The notes beneath the pieces are model-generated. The model had not been told where the DNA came from, did not search any database, and saw only the letters and a list, made by a program, of their open reading frames with translations. The translations under genes were made by a program, and so were the position numbers. Below are positions 26,790-33,985 of a stretch of DNA of 64,000 nucleotides, one piece after another; position 1 is the first letter of the stretch, and each line of letters starts with the position of its first letter. This DNA comes from Thalassospira profundimaris (GTDB taxonomy: Bacteria; Pseudomonadota; Alphaproteobacteria; Rhodospirillales; Thalassospiraceae), in the NCBI RefSeq assembly GCF_003326675.1, contig NZ_JPWF01000003.1, forward strand, positions 310,001-374,000, in the 5' to 3' direction.

Positions 26790-26862
26790 GCTAGCATAGA
26801 TGTAACTGACGCTGAACAAACGATTCTTTGCGACTGTAGTAAGTAGGGTTGTGTGCTGTATC

Positions 26863-26890
26863 GAAGTGGTCAGCGATAACTGACCACTTC
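26863..26890. repeat. Perfect 11-bp inverted repeat at the SIR2/VOC junction
   Basis: GAAGTGGTCAG, six-base loop, CTGACCACTTC. It covers the last codons of the VOC gene (stop at 26870-26872) and marks where AT-rich DNA meets normal DNA. There is no T-run on either side, so it is not a canonical terminator. Confidence 0.75.
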
Positions 26891-27271
26891 AAATTCAATG
26901 TTATCGGCATCGCGGAAATAAAACCGGCGACCGGGTTCATAGTCGGCGTGGTTATGGGTGTTGAAACCCGATGCCTTGATCTTTTCTTCGGTCGCGTCAA
27001 GGTCATCGACCACTACAGCAATATGGTTCAGGCCGCCCCGGGTTTGATAGGAAACATCGCTGGCCGCGTTGGCACCTTTGTTACCGTCAGTTTTGCCCGG
27101 GGAGTAAAGGGCGACATAACTTGACGTTCCCCCGACATGATAGGTTTGGCCTTCATAGATCGACGGACCTTTCCAGCGCACTTCCCAGCCAAACCAGTCA
27201 TACAGGTGTTGCGCGGTCTTTGCCGGATCAGAAACAGTAAAATTGACGTGTTCCAGGATTGCTTCACTCAT
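26870..27271 (-). CDS. VOC (glyoxalase/dioxygenase fold) protein
   Basis: 133 residues. N-terminal module EHVNFTVSDPAKTAQHLYDWFGW and C-terminal module GGLNHIAVVVDDLDATEEKI with a closing FRDADNIEFEVV. Possible metal ligands are His in LEHVNF, His in LNHIAV and Glu in IEFEVV, the glyoxalase I arrangement. RBS AGGGAAA precedes the ATG. Substrate unknown. Its 3' end is formed by one arm of an inverted repeat next to the AT-rich SIR2 gene, so a natural terminator may have been lost there. Confidence 0.82.
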   Translation of the reverse strand: MSEAILEHVNFTVSDPAKTAQHLYDWFGWEVRWKGPSIYEGQTYHVGGTSSYVALYSPGKTDGNKGANAASDVSYQTRGGLNHIAVVVDDLDATEEKIKASGFNTHNHADYEPGRRFYFRDADNIEFEVVSYR

Positions 27272-27501
27272 GGCGTTTCCCTTTCGGTTTTCCGGGGTTT
27301 GTCTGTGTTACTCCTTGTTGGTAATTCCTTAACTAAGGTTTAGGTCAATAGATAAATCACAATGAAATATATCAATAAATATCCTTGATGGTTTCGATGC
27401 TCACACGTCCTCACGAAACAGTGTCGCAACGTCATTTCGAATTTTGACTGCTTCGGTTCACGATTGGGCATCAAGGAAACCCAAGCGGAGAATATGTTGC
27501 G

Positions 27502-28041
27502 ATGATTAAACAGTTTCTGGCCGGAACGGCCATGCTTGTTGCCCTGTCTGGTGCCGCAGCGGCCGGCGAGCAATATGTCGATGAAACCGGCTTTGCGATC
27601 AGCGGATATGACGCGGTGGCCTATTTCAATCTGCCCCAGACAAATGATGGCATGATGCAGCCCCATGCCGTACCGGGGCGCACTGAATTCACGACCGAGT
27701 ATAATGGTGCAAAATGGGCCTTTGCGACGGCTGAAAACCGCGACATGTTCCTGGCTGATCCGACGAAATATGCGCCCAAATATGACGGTCACTGTGCATA
27801 TGGTGTTGCCAAGGGCGCAAAGGTCCCGGCCAACCCGAACCTGTGGCGGATTGTTGATGGCAGTCTTTATCTGAACATCACCCCCGAAGTTGCCGAAACA
27901 TGGAACGGTGACATTGCCGATTATATCATGGATGCGAATGATGAATGGTCGGACCTTGAACCCAAATCGGCTTCAGATGACAGCTGGATGGGGATGAGTG
28001 ACAATGACGGCACATATGATATGGCCGCTCCGATCATGTAA
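27502..28041 (+). CDS. YHS-domain secreted protein
   Basis: 179 residues with a Sec signal peptide (FLAGTAMLVALSGAAAAG). The YHS-type domain follows: AISGYDAVAYFNLPQ, WAFATAENRDMFLADPTKYAPKYDGHCAYGVAKG. The DPTKYAPKYDGHCAYG motif contains Tyr, His and Cys positions typical of the group, thought to bind metal. Such proteins are common in marine Proteobacteria and their function is unknown. Ends at a strong terminator. Confidence 0.85.
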   Translation: MIKQFLAGTAMLVALSGAAAAGEQYVDETGFAISGYDAVAYFNLPQTNDGMMQPHAVPGRTEFTTEYNGAKWAFATAENRDMFLADPTKYAPKYDGHCAYGVAKGAKVPANPNLWRIVDGSLYLNITPEVAETWNGDIADYIMDANDEWSDLEPKSASDDSWMGMSDNDGTYDMAAPIM

Positions 28042-28062
28042 ATCCGAGCCCCTGAGGTAAAC

Positions 28063-28099
28063 AAAACACCCCGGCAGATGGTTCTGGCCGGGGTGTTTT
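28063..28099. terminator. Bidirectional terminator between the YHS gene and the ABC permease
   Basis: AAAACACCCCGGC and GCCGGGGTGTTTT form a 13-bp perfect dyad with an 11-base loop; A-run and T-run at the ends serve both strands. Confidence 0.9.
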
Positions 28100-28116
28100 C
28101 GTTGAGGATTTCGGGA

Positions 28117-29481
28117 CTAGGAACTTCGCAATGCTGCGACCACCGGACGCCGATAAAGCATAAAGGCCGGAACCGTTGCCAAAACCAGTCCGATCACAAC
28201 AAAGCCGCCTGCCAGCATCAATTCGGATGATCCAAGCGATGCCTGCATTGCCATCCCGGTTTCGGCGGTAAAGATGCGTGAAACCGATTGCGCGACCATC
28301 CAGCCAAGGCCAAGTCCGCAAATTGCGCCGGTCACCACCAGCAGGGAGACATAGCTCCAGATTGCGGAAAAGACATAGCTTCTTGGCGCACCAAGAGCAC
28401 GCAGCACGGCAAATTGTTTGCGATAGAGCTGCATCAAGGCCAGCACTGCTGCCAAAATGGCGGCGACGACCAATGCCTGTGATCCAAGTGCCATTGCCCG
28501 CATGACCGATCCGGCATTGCCCAACAGGCGATACATTTCCACCAGAACCTCGGCCGGGAAGAAGGCTGTGGAATGATCGGTGCGATAGTCGGATCGAAGG
28601 GTATAGGCCGCCGCAACTGATTTGGGGCGCACCACAATGGCGGGAACACCGGGCAATTCATCAAGATCAAATGGCGGGCCGATGCGTATCACGTGATGAT
28701 GGTCATCATGATCGTGTGCATGTTCATGTTCATCTTCGTCGTGATCCGCCGCGTGATCGTGATCATGATTGTCATCGTGGTGGGCGTCGGCCTCATCGTG
28801 TTCATGATCGTCATGCGCTTCGTTGGCGTCATGATCATGTTCATCACCGGCAAGTTCATGATGCCCGGTCGGCAGGGCATGAAGATCCCAGACCTGTTCG
28901 ACGGCAACAATGATGGCGCTGTCCCATGGGGTGCCGGTGGGCTGCATTTTGCCAACTACATGAAGTTCCGCACCGTGATGGTGATCAAGAACGTCTTCCG
29001 GGCCATGGCCGTGGCTGGGTTCAAATTCATCGCCAATGGCAAGGGGAACGGCGGCACCGATGACGGCCTGTTCGATGGTTTTAAAGACATGTCCGCTGGC
29101 AAGGCCGCCCGACAGATATGTCACAAATTGCGGGGTTGATCCGACGATTGAATGCCCCTTCCAGCTATCACCAAAGGCAAGCGGGGCGGCAATCTCGACG
29201 CGGGGATCATCAAACAGCTTTCCCCAATGTGGTCCATCAAGAAGATTGATCGCGCTATGTTGCAGGAAGATCGAATTCATGACGATTTCGGTCTGGCTTC
29301 CGGGGGCGGCGATCAGGATGTCAAACTTATCAGCCGCCTGTGCGCTGCCCTGACGCAGTGCACGTTCCTGTGCCGTCAGGCCGACACCGATGGCAACCGC
29401 GACCGCGATCAAAAGAACAAACAAAATGTTCATGATCCAGTGGCGTCGAAGACTGGCCATTACAATCGGAAACGGATTCAT
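28117..29481 (-). CDS. FtsX/MacB-like ABC permease with a His-rich periplasmic loop
   Basis: 454 residues. The first helix is IMNILFVLLIAVAVAIGVGL; a large periplasmic domain (about 40-325) follows, then three C-terminal helices (about 335-355, 380-405 and 425-445) as in FtsX-type permeases. Residues 207-263 hold 20 histidines in 57 residues, alternating with Asp and Glu, a strong metal-binding signature. The ATG overlaps the ATPase gene stop by 4 nt. The gene set resembles the Zur-regulated zinc-linked ABC operon of Pseudomonas (PA4063-PA4066 type), so a zinc-delivery or zinc-sensing role in the periplasm is inferred. Confidence 0.82.
   Translation of the reverse strand: MNPFPIVMASLRRHWIMNILFVLLIAVAVAIGVGLTAQERALRQGSAQAADKFDILIAAPGSQTEIVMNSIFLQHSAINLLDGPHWGKLFDDPRVEIAAPLAFGDSWKGHSIVGSTPQFVTYLSGGLASGHVFKTIEQAVIGAAVPLAIGDEFEPSHGHGPEDVLDHHHGAELHVVGKMQPTGTPWDSAIIVAVEQVWDLHALPTGHHELAGDEHDHDANEAHDDHEHDEADAHHDDNHDHDHAADHDEDEHEHAHDHDDHHHVIRIGPPFDLDELPGVPAIVVRPKSVAAAYTLRSDYRTDHSTAFFPAEVLVEMYRLLGNAGSVMRAMALGSQALVVAAILAAVLALMQLYRKQFAVLRALGAPRSYVFSAIWSYVSLLVVTGAICGLGLGWMVAQSVSRIFTAETGMAMQASLGSSELMLAGGFVVIGLVLATVPAFMLYRRPVVAALRSS
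28693..28863 (-). repeat. His/Asp-rich low-complexity coding stretch
   Basis: Imperfect tandem units such as GAHDDHEHD-type codons (CAT/GAT/GAA-rich) encode residues 207-263 of the ABC permease. The opposite strand shows a spurious Met/Ile/Val-rich frame. Confidence 0.85.
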
Positions 29482-30209
29482 GCAATGCCTGCCTTTGCCT
29501 TGATGTTAGCGCTATCATCAATCAGTGCGCCCTTGTCAAAGCGCAACACACGCGCACAGCGATCAATTACATCCATATCGTGGCTGACGGTGATGATGGT
29601 GCGGTTTGGACCGGCGAGTGAGAACAGGATATCGGTTGCGGTTTTTGATGCTGCGTCATCAAGGCTTGCGGTTGGTTCATCGGCCAGAATGATCGGCGGA
29701 TCAAATAGCAGGGCACGGGCAATAGCCACACGTTGCTGTTCACCACGTGACAGGTCAGATGTGCTTTTACGTGCGAGTGGTACGCCAACCTGATCAAGAA
29801 GGTCGTGGGCGCGTTTGCGGGTGGCTGCATCAATGCGCCAGCCGACAAAACTTGCCGGGATCAGAACGTTTTCAAGCGGGCTGACCTCGTCAATCAGGTG
29901 GAAATCCTGAAACACAAAACCGATGGAATCGCGCCGCCAGCGATCTGTCGCGCCTTCGCCAAAGGTTGTGATATCCGTGCCATCCCAAATGATCTTGCCG
30001 TGGCTTGGCTTCAAAAGGCCGCTGATCAGATAAAGCAGGCTGGATTTTCCCGAACCTGACGGGCCAGAGATGCCGACGGTTTCACCGTGGTCAATCGCAA
30101 GGTTGCCGATCTGCAAAACAGGATGGGTGTCTTTGCCATATTGCAGGCTGAGTTCCCTGATTTCCAGAAGGGGCAAACCTTTGGGCTCAGAGGATTTCGA
30201 ACTGGGCAT
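29478..30209 (-). CDS. ABC transporter ATP-binding protein (LolD/MacB type)
   Basis: About 243 residues. Walker A GPSGSGKSSLLYLISG, signature DLSRGEQQRVAIARAL, Walker B IILADEPTASLDD and H-loop TVSHDMD are intact. This is the short ATPase type that partners FtsX-like permeases, here the next gene. The start is uncertain: ATG 30209 gives a normal length and overlaps the end of the preceding gene by about 20 nt; ATG 30248 would add 13 residues. Confidence 0.88.
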   Translation of the reverse strand: MPSSKSSEPKGLPLLEIRELSLQYGKDTHPVLQIGNLAIDHGETVGISGPSGSGKSSLLYLISGLLKPSHGKIIWDGTDITTFGEGATDRWRRDSIGFVFQDFHLIDEVSPLENVLIPASFVGWRIDAATRKRAHDLLDQVGVPLARKSTSDLSRGEQQRVAIARALLFDPPIILADEPTASLDDAASKTATDILFSLAGPNRTIITVSHDMDVIDRCARVLRFDKGALIDDSANIKAKAGIA

Positions 30210-30627
30210 CGACAAGTCGGACAAGGCTGACAAAACCGGTTTCCTCATCTTTGGCTTCACCGAGCTCGAGAATGCCGGTGGTCATGATTGGTCGATTAAA
30301 GGCGACGGCATCAACGATTTTACTGGTGCGGACAAACACGATGTCGCTGGGCCAGTCCGCAGATGTTTCGCAGAACGGGCAGACGGCCATCGGGCGCTGT
30401 GTCAGAACGAAAAACGATGCGTCGGCCTTAAGTGGCGGCGCCATAAAGCCGGGGACATTGATGACTTCGCGCGAGGCGGCAAAGGATTTTGCCTGATCGG
30501 AAAATTCGGCCTGTGTTTTGTAAAGGTCGCGAATTTTGATCTTTTCGCGGGCAAATGCCGGCTTGGCGAATACCAGCCCAAGGGTGGCAGATGCGCCAGC
30601 GATGAAAGTGCGGCGTCCGATACGCAT
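30187..30627 (-). CDS. Tat-exported small protein, DUF3299-like, of the zinc-linked ABC unit
   Basis: 146 residues from the ATG at 30627 (GGAG 8 nt upstream); the frame is open 18 codons further. The N-terminus MRIGRRTFIAGASATLG is a twin-arginine type signal ending at KPAFA. The mature protein has VPGFMAPPLKADASFFVLT followed by a CPFC motif, as in DUF3299-like proteins that occur with FtsX-type ABC transporters in zinc-regulated loci. The CxxC may bind metal or be redox active. It overlaps the ATPase gene, so co-translation is likely. Family match is moderate. Confidence 0.7.
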   Translation of the reverse strand: MRIGRRTFIAGASATLGLVFAKPAFAREKIKIRDLYKTQAEFSDQAKSFAASREVINVPGFMAPPLKADASFFVLTQRPMAVCPFCETSADWPSDIVFVRTSKIVDAVAFNRPIMTTGILELGEAKDEETGFVSLVRLVDAQFEIL

Positions 30628-30652
30628 GCGGTCGTCTCCGTAAAACAGAAGT

Positions 30653-30678
30653 ACCGGCCGCAGCGAACTGCGACCGGT
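30653..30678 (-). promoter_or_regulatory. GC-rich hairpin between phoA and the zinc-linked unit
   Basis: ACCGGTCGCAG, TTCG loop, CTGCGGCCGGT on the minus strand: 11 bp with one T-G pair. No T-run follows, so it is more likely an mRNA stabiliser or partial attenuator than a full terminator. Confidence 0.55.
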
Positions 30679-30701
30679 CAAGATGCTGATCAGGGGATGG
30701 C

Positions 30702-32195
30702 TTATTTGGAAGCCATGCGGTCCTGAATTTTCGAGGCATGTGCCATGACGTGGTAGATGAAGTTCTGTTCAACCACACCCTTGAACAGGTGCGACCACGG
30801 ACCGGCAGCAAAGATGGCAACGTCGTCACCCGCGTGGGTTTCGCTGCTCATCGGGACAAGTGCCTGCTGAAGGTAATCAATGTCGGTGGTGTCAACATTG
30901 GTCAGGTCAGCACGAACTTCGTCTTTCAGCGCACCCGGGCCGTTCATGTAGCCAAGGGTGGTGTAAGGTTTGCCATCATCACCTTTTTCTTCGGACAGGC
31001 CGAGGATCGGGTTGCCGCGGCTTGCATAACCGGAAATGGTCATGGTGTGCGCGTGGTCGGCGGTAACAATGATCAGGGTGTCGTTCAGGTTAACTTTACC
31101 CATGGCGGCCTTGACGGCATCGTTCAGAGCAACGGTGTCTTCAAGCGCACGGGCAGCATTGCCATCGTGGTGGGCGTGGTCGATACGACCTGCTTCAACC
31201 ATCAGGAAGAAGCCCTTGTCGTTGTTGCCAAGGATATCGATGGCTTTTTCGGTCATTTCGGCAAGCGACGGTTCGCCAGCTGCGTCTTTGGCACGATCTG
31301 CTTCGTATTCCATGTGCGAACGGTCAAACAGGCCAAGAACCTTTTTGGTTTTCGCCGGGTCAAGCTTGTCGAACTGTTCCTGGTTCCAGATATATTCTGC
31401 ACCGGCACCAGCTGCCTTTACCCATTCTTTCGGAAGATCGCGACCGTCAGAGCGCTGGCCCATTTTGCCCTTGTCTTCCGGGTCTTCCATGGTTTTGTCC
31501 ATGAACATGCGACGACCGCCGCCCATGGCGACTTCGAAGCCGTCACCGCCTTCTTTCCATTCGATCATCTGAAGGGCGATGTCCTTGCAGCCGCCTGCCT
31601 TTGCTTCTTCGGTCAGGTCGCTGTCGCTTTCCCAGTTACGGTCGGCGGTATGCACATAGTTGGCAGCCGGGGTTGCGTGGGTCAGGCGTGCGGTCGAAAT
31701 CCAGCCGGTCGACATGCCTTTTTCTTCGGCCTGTGCTGCGATGCTGATCAGCGGATTGGCTTTCTGTGCTTCGCAATCACGACGGGCAACGTCCTTGGAA
31801 ACGCCGATGGTGCCGTTATTAAGCTTAACGCCGGTAACCATTGCCGATGCGGTCGGTGCGGAGTCCGCGATCTGTGCATCATGGGTATAGGTTTTCGAAA
31901 GTGCGACGTTCGGGAACTGACCGAAAACCAGGCTGTTGCTTTCGCCATCTACACCGCGCTTCTGACCTTCGAAGATGCGAGCAGCGGTAACGGTCGGGAT
32001 GCTCATGCCATCACCAACGAACAGGATGATGTTTTTCGCACGGTTGGTGTTGTCCTGTTCCATCAGCTTCTGCTGAAGGGTCTGCTGTGCAGCAAGGAAA
32101 TAGGAATCGTTGGCCTGCGGAAGCTGATCTGCCGCATAAGCAACGTTTGCGCACATGGCACCTGCCAGCGCGGAAGCCACAAGAAGGCGTTTCAT
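30702..32195 (-). CDS. phoA: Alkaline phosphatase
   Basis: 497 residues with a Sec signal peptide (LLVASALAGAMCANVAYA). Metal and nucleophile motifs are present: Asp 62 in ILFVGDGMS, the phospho-Ser 112 in ADSAPTASAMVTG, EAGRIDHAHHDGN, and TADHAHT plus the late ETHAGDDVAIFAAGP. It is a Zn/Mg enzyme that frees phosphate from esters in the periplasm. RBS AAGGGAG precedes the ATG. A 9-bp dyad sits in the leader. It lies 74 nt upstream of a putative zinc-handling ABC unit on the same strand. Confidence 0.95.
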   Translation of the reverse strand: MKRLLVASALAGAMCANVAYAADQLPQANDSYFLAAQQTLQQKLMEQDNTNRAKNIILFVGDGMSIPTVTAARIFEGQKRGVDGESNSLVFGQFPNVALSKTYTHDAQIADSAPTASAMVTGVKLNNGTIGVSKDVARRDCEAQKANPLISIAAQAEEKGMSTGWISTARLTHATPAANYVHTADRNWESDSDLTEEAKAGGCKDIALQMIEWKEGGDGFEVAMGGGRRMFMDKTMEDPEDKGKMGQRSDGRDLPKEWVKAAGAGAEYIWNQEQFDKLDPAKTKKVLGLFDRSHMEYEADRAKDAAGEPSLAEMTEKAIDILGNNDKGFFLMVEAGRIDHAHHDGNAARALEDTVALNDAVKAAMGKVNLNDTLIIVTADHAHTMTISGYASRGNPILGLSEEKGDDGKPYTTLGYMNGPGALKDEVRADLTNVDTTDIDYLQQALVPMSSETHAGDDVAIFAAGPWSHLFKGVVEQNFIYHVMAHASKIQDRMASK

Positions 32196-32578
32196 TTCGA
32201 TAGTCTCCCTTATCGAATAATATGTTCGCTGTTATCTGCCAAACAGCGAATGCGGCGGGAGTCTAGTGTCTGTGAAAGGCGCTTTCGTGAAGCAAATATG
32301 ATTGATCTGTTACAACGTTCAGATGAACCGTTTTATGCGGATTCCCATGCAGTCCCGGTTCATTTCGTTTGGGAAGACCGGATTGCCCGGTTGCGGTGTA
32401 ATTCTATTTAAGTAATTGTTTTTATAATGTATTTTTTGAATTTCTGTTCGAGCGTGGAATCTACAAATAACCGACTTGTCGATCCACGATTCCGAAAGAG
32501 GCAGATGTTCACTTGAATGCCGATATCGCCGGATCGAACATCGAATTCCTAGCAATCCGTCCGGGAAATTTCGGCTGC
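32196..32578. other. Intergenic region upstream of phoA
   Basis: 383 bases without a supported gene. Next to phoA is the dyad at 32225-32250; further out is a weak dyad TGAACCG / CGGTTCA (about 32324-32366) and an AT-rich stretch (about 32400-32460) able to hold a promoter. No clear Pho box (CTGTCAT repeats) was found. Confidence 0.5.
32225..32250. promoter_or_regulatory. Dyad in the phoA leader (operator or hairpin)
   Basis: TTCGCTGTT, eight-base spacer, AACAGCGAA: a perfect 9-bp inverted repeat 30 bases upstream of the phoA ATG. It could be an operator or, in RNA, a hairpin just before the RBS. It does not match the known Zur or Pho consensus. Confidence 0.55.
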
Positions 32579-33100
32579 TTATGGTTTGTGCGCGACAATT
32601 GCTTGTCGGACGGATGCGGGCTTTCCTGTTTCAGGATCCGTGACCGGGCCTTGCTGATATGCGGTGATTTGCCAGTCTGCAAACAGCGCGTTCAATTCGT
32701 TTTCATGCAAAAGAAAGTCGGGTGATCGCGGCCGACCATAGATTTCATTTCCGACCATGAATGTCTGATAGATCAGGGTTCCGCCGGAGCGGGTTGCATT
32801 ACGCAAGTCATCAAACAACGGACGATACAGGTAATTGACCACTACGATCAGATCAAATTGCTGATCGCCCAGCGGCCAATGTCCGGCTTCAAGATCGGCT
32901 TCCTGCCAGGTAATGGTCGATCCTGTATCGGTGTCTGTGCGTGACAGGTCACGATCAATGGCTGTGACATCCCAACCCTGTGTGGCCAGCCAGAAACTGT
33001 GCCGTCCTGTGCCGCAGGCAAGATCAAGGGCACGGTTTGATCCGGGGGTCGGGGCAGGGCAGTGCTGTGTGATCCAGTTCGACGGCAATTGGGATGACAT
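32579..33100 (-). CDS. Small class I SAM-dependent methyltransferase
   Basis: 173 residues. Motif I is ALDLACGTGRHSFWLA, followed by the acidic VTAIDRD and the motif IV region FDLIVVVNYLYRPLF. The compact form and the sequence NYLYRPL resemble TehB/tellurite-type or related small methyltransferases. Substrate unknown. It stands alone on the minus strand. Confidence 0.82.
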   Translation of the reverse strand: MSSQLPSNWITQHCPAPTPGSNRALDLACGTGRHSFWLATQGWDVTAIDRDLSRTDTDTGSTITWQEADLEAGHWPLGDQQFDLIVVVNYLYRPLFDDLRNATRSGGTLIYQTFMVGNEIYGRPRSPDFLLHENELNALFADWQITAYQQGPVTDPETGKPASVRQAIVAHKP

Positions 33101-33216
33101 TTTTATAAATCTTGTTTATTGAAGGTTTCGCACGTGTCTGGCGGATTGCGTCAGTTCACGCCATATTACAGATAACTTCTTGTTCTGCGACACATTCGGT
33201 TTCCACAAGTACCATC

Positions 33217-33651
33217 ATGATTCTATTTCAGCTTAAATGCGAACATGATCACGAATTCGAAGGCTGGTTTAAAGACGGGGCAACCTATGACGCCCAGGCC
33301 GCCAGTGGTGATCTGTCTTGCCCGGTTTGTGGAACTTCCAGTGTGGGCAAGGCCCTGATGGCACCGCGTTTGCGGACATCGCGCCAAAAGGAAGTGGCCG
33401 CTGAAAAGCAGCAACAAAAAGCCATCGTCGAGGCAACCAAAGCCGCCATTGCCGAAATCCGCAAACAGGTCGAAACCAATTGCGAACATGTCGGCAGTAA
33501 ATTTGCCGAGGAAGCCCGCAAAATCCATTACGGCGAAGCCAAGAAGCGCGGCATTTACGGCGAGGCCTCCGTCAAGGAAACGGCTGAACTGGTTGAAGAG
33601 GGCATTGATGTCCATGCCTTGCCTTGGGATGACCAAAAGAAAAAGAACTGA
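33217..33651 (+). CDS. DUF1178 family protein
   Basis: 144 residues from the ATG at 33217, where the family begins MILFQLKCEHDHEFEGWF; the frame is open upstream to 33112 but without family similarity. A zinc-ribbon-like pair CEHDH and CPVCGT is at the N-terminus and FGEA/IHYGEAKKRGIYGEAS near the C-terminus. The family is common in Alphaproteobacteria and uncharacterised. Confidence 0.88.
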   Translation: MILFQLKCEHDHEFEGWFKDGATYDAQAASGDLSCPVCGTSSVGKALMAPRLRTSRQKEVAAEKQQQKAIVEATKAAIAEIRKQVETNCEHVGSKFAEEARKIHYGEAKKRGIYGEASVKETAELVEEGIDVHALPWDDQKKKN

Positions 33652-33985
33652 CCCCCGGTTTGGGCATTGCAGCCAGACCGGATTTGCCTTTTACATCTAT
33701 TCTTCAATCATGATTTTCTAAAACCCGTGCCTGCGGGGTGTGGAAATCCGGGATTTTCCAAACAGATTTGTAATGGCCGGATGGCCGGAGCCGTTGAAAA
33801 GCGGTGTGTCGTTATTATTTAAATTTTAGAAGACTATTCAAAAGTGGTGGTTGGGCGATTTGGTATAGGTTTGGAGGGCATGATTTGATCATGGCCGTTG
33901 ATGTATCGCCTCAACCCGTGCGTCGATCCGCAATATTGCGCGTGACTGGATTACTCGGGGCTGCGACGAATACCGGGGAATCAAA
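33652..33985. other. Intergenic region before the diguanylate cyclase gene
   Basis: 334 bases. The middle (about 33800-33860) is AT-rich and probably holds the promoter. A short frame starting at ATG 33892 runs to 33989 but has no recognisable product and overlaps the next start. No terminator or operator was seen with confidence. Confidence 0.5.

Noticed and set aside
27340-27792. 150-codon minus-strand frame overlapping the YHS gene
   Set aside because: Overlaps a signal-peptide-bearing recognised gene and has no motif of its own.
28693-29139. Met/Ile/Val-rich frame that looks like a membrane protein
   Set aside because: It is the complement of the His/Asp codon repeat of the ABC permease.
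30738-32411. 557-codon open frame opposite phoA
   Set aside because: Artefact of the antisense strand; the product is Phe/Val/Cys-rich with no family similarity, while phoA is certain.
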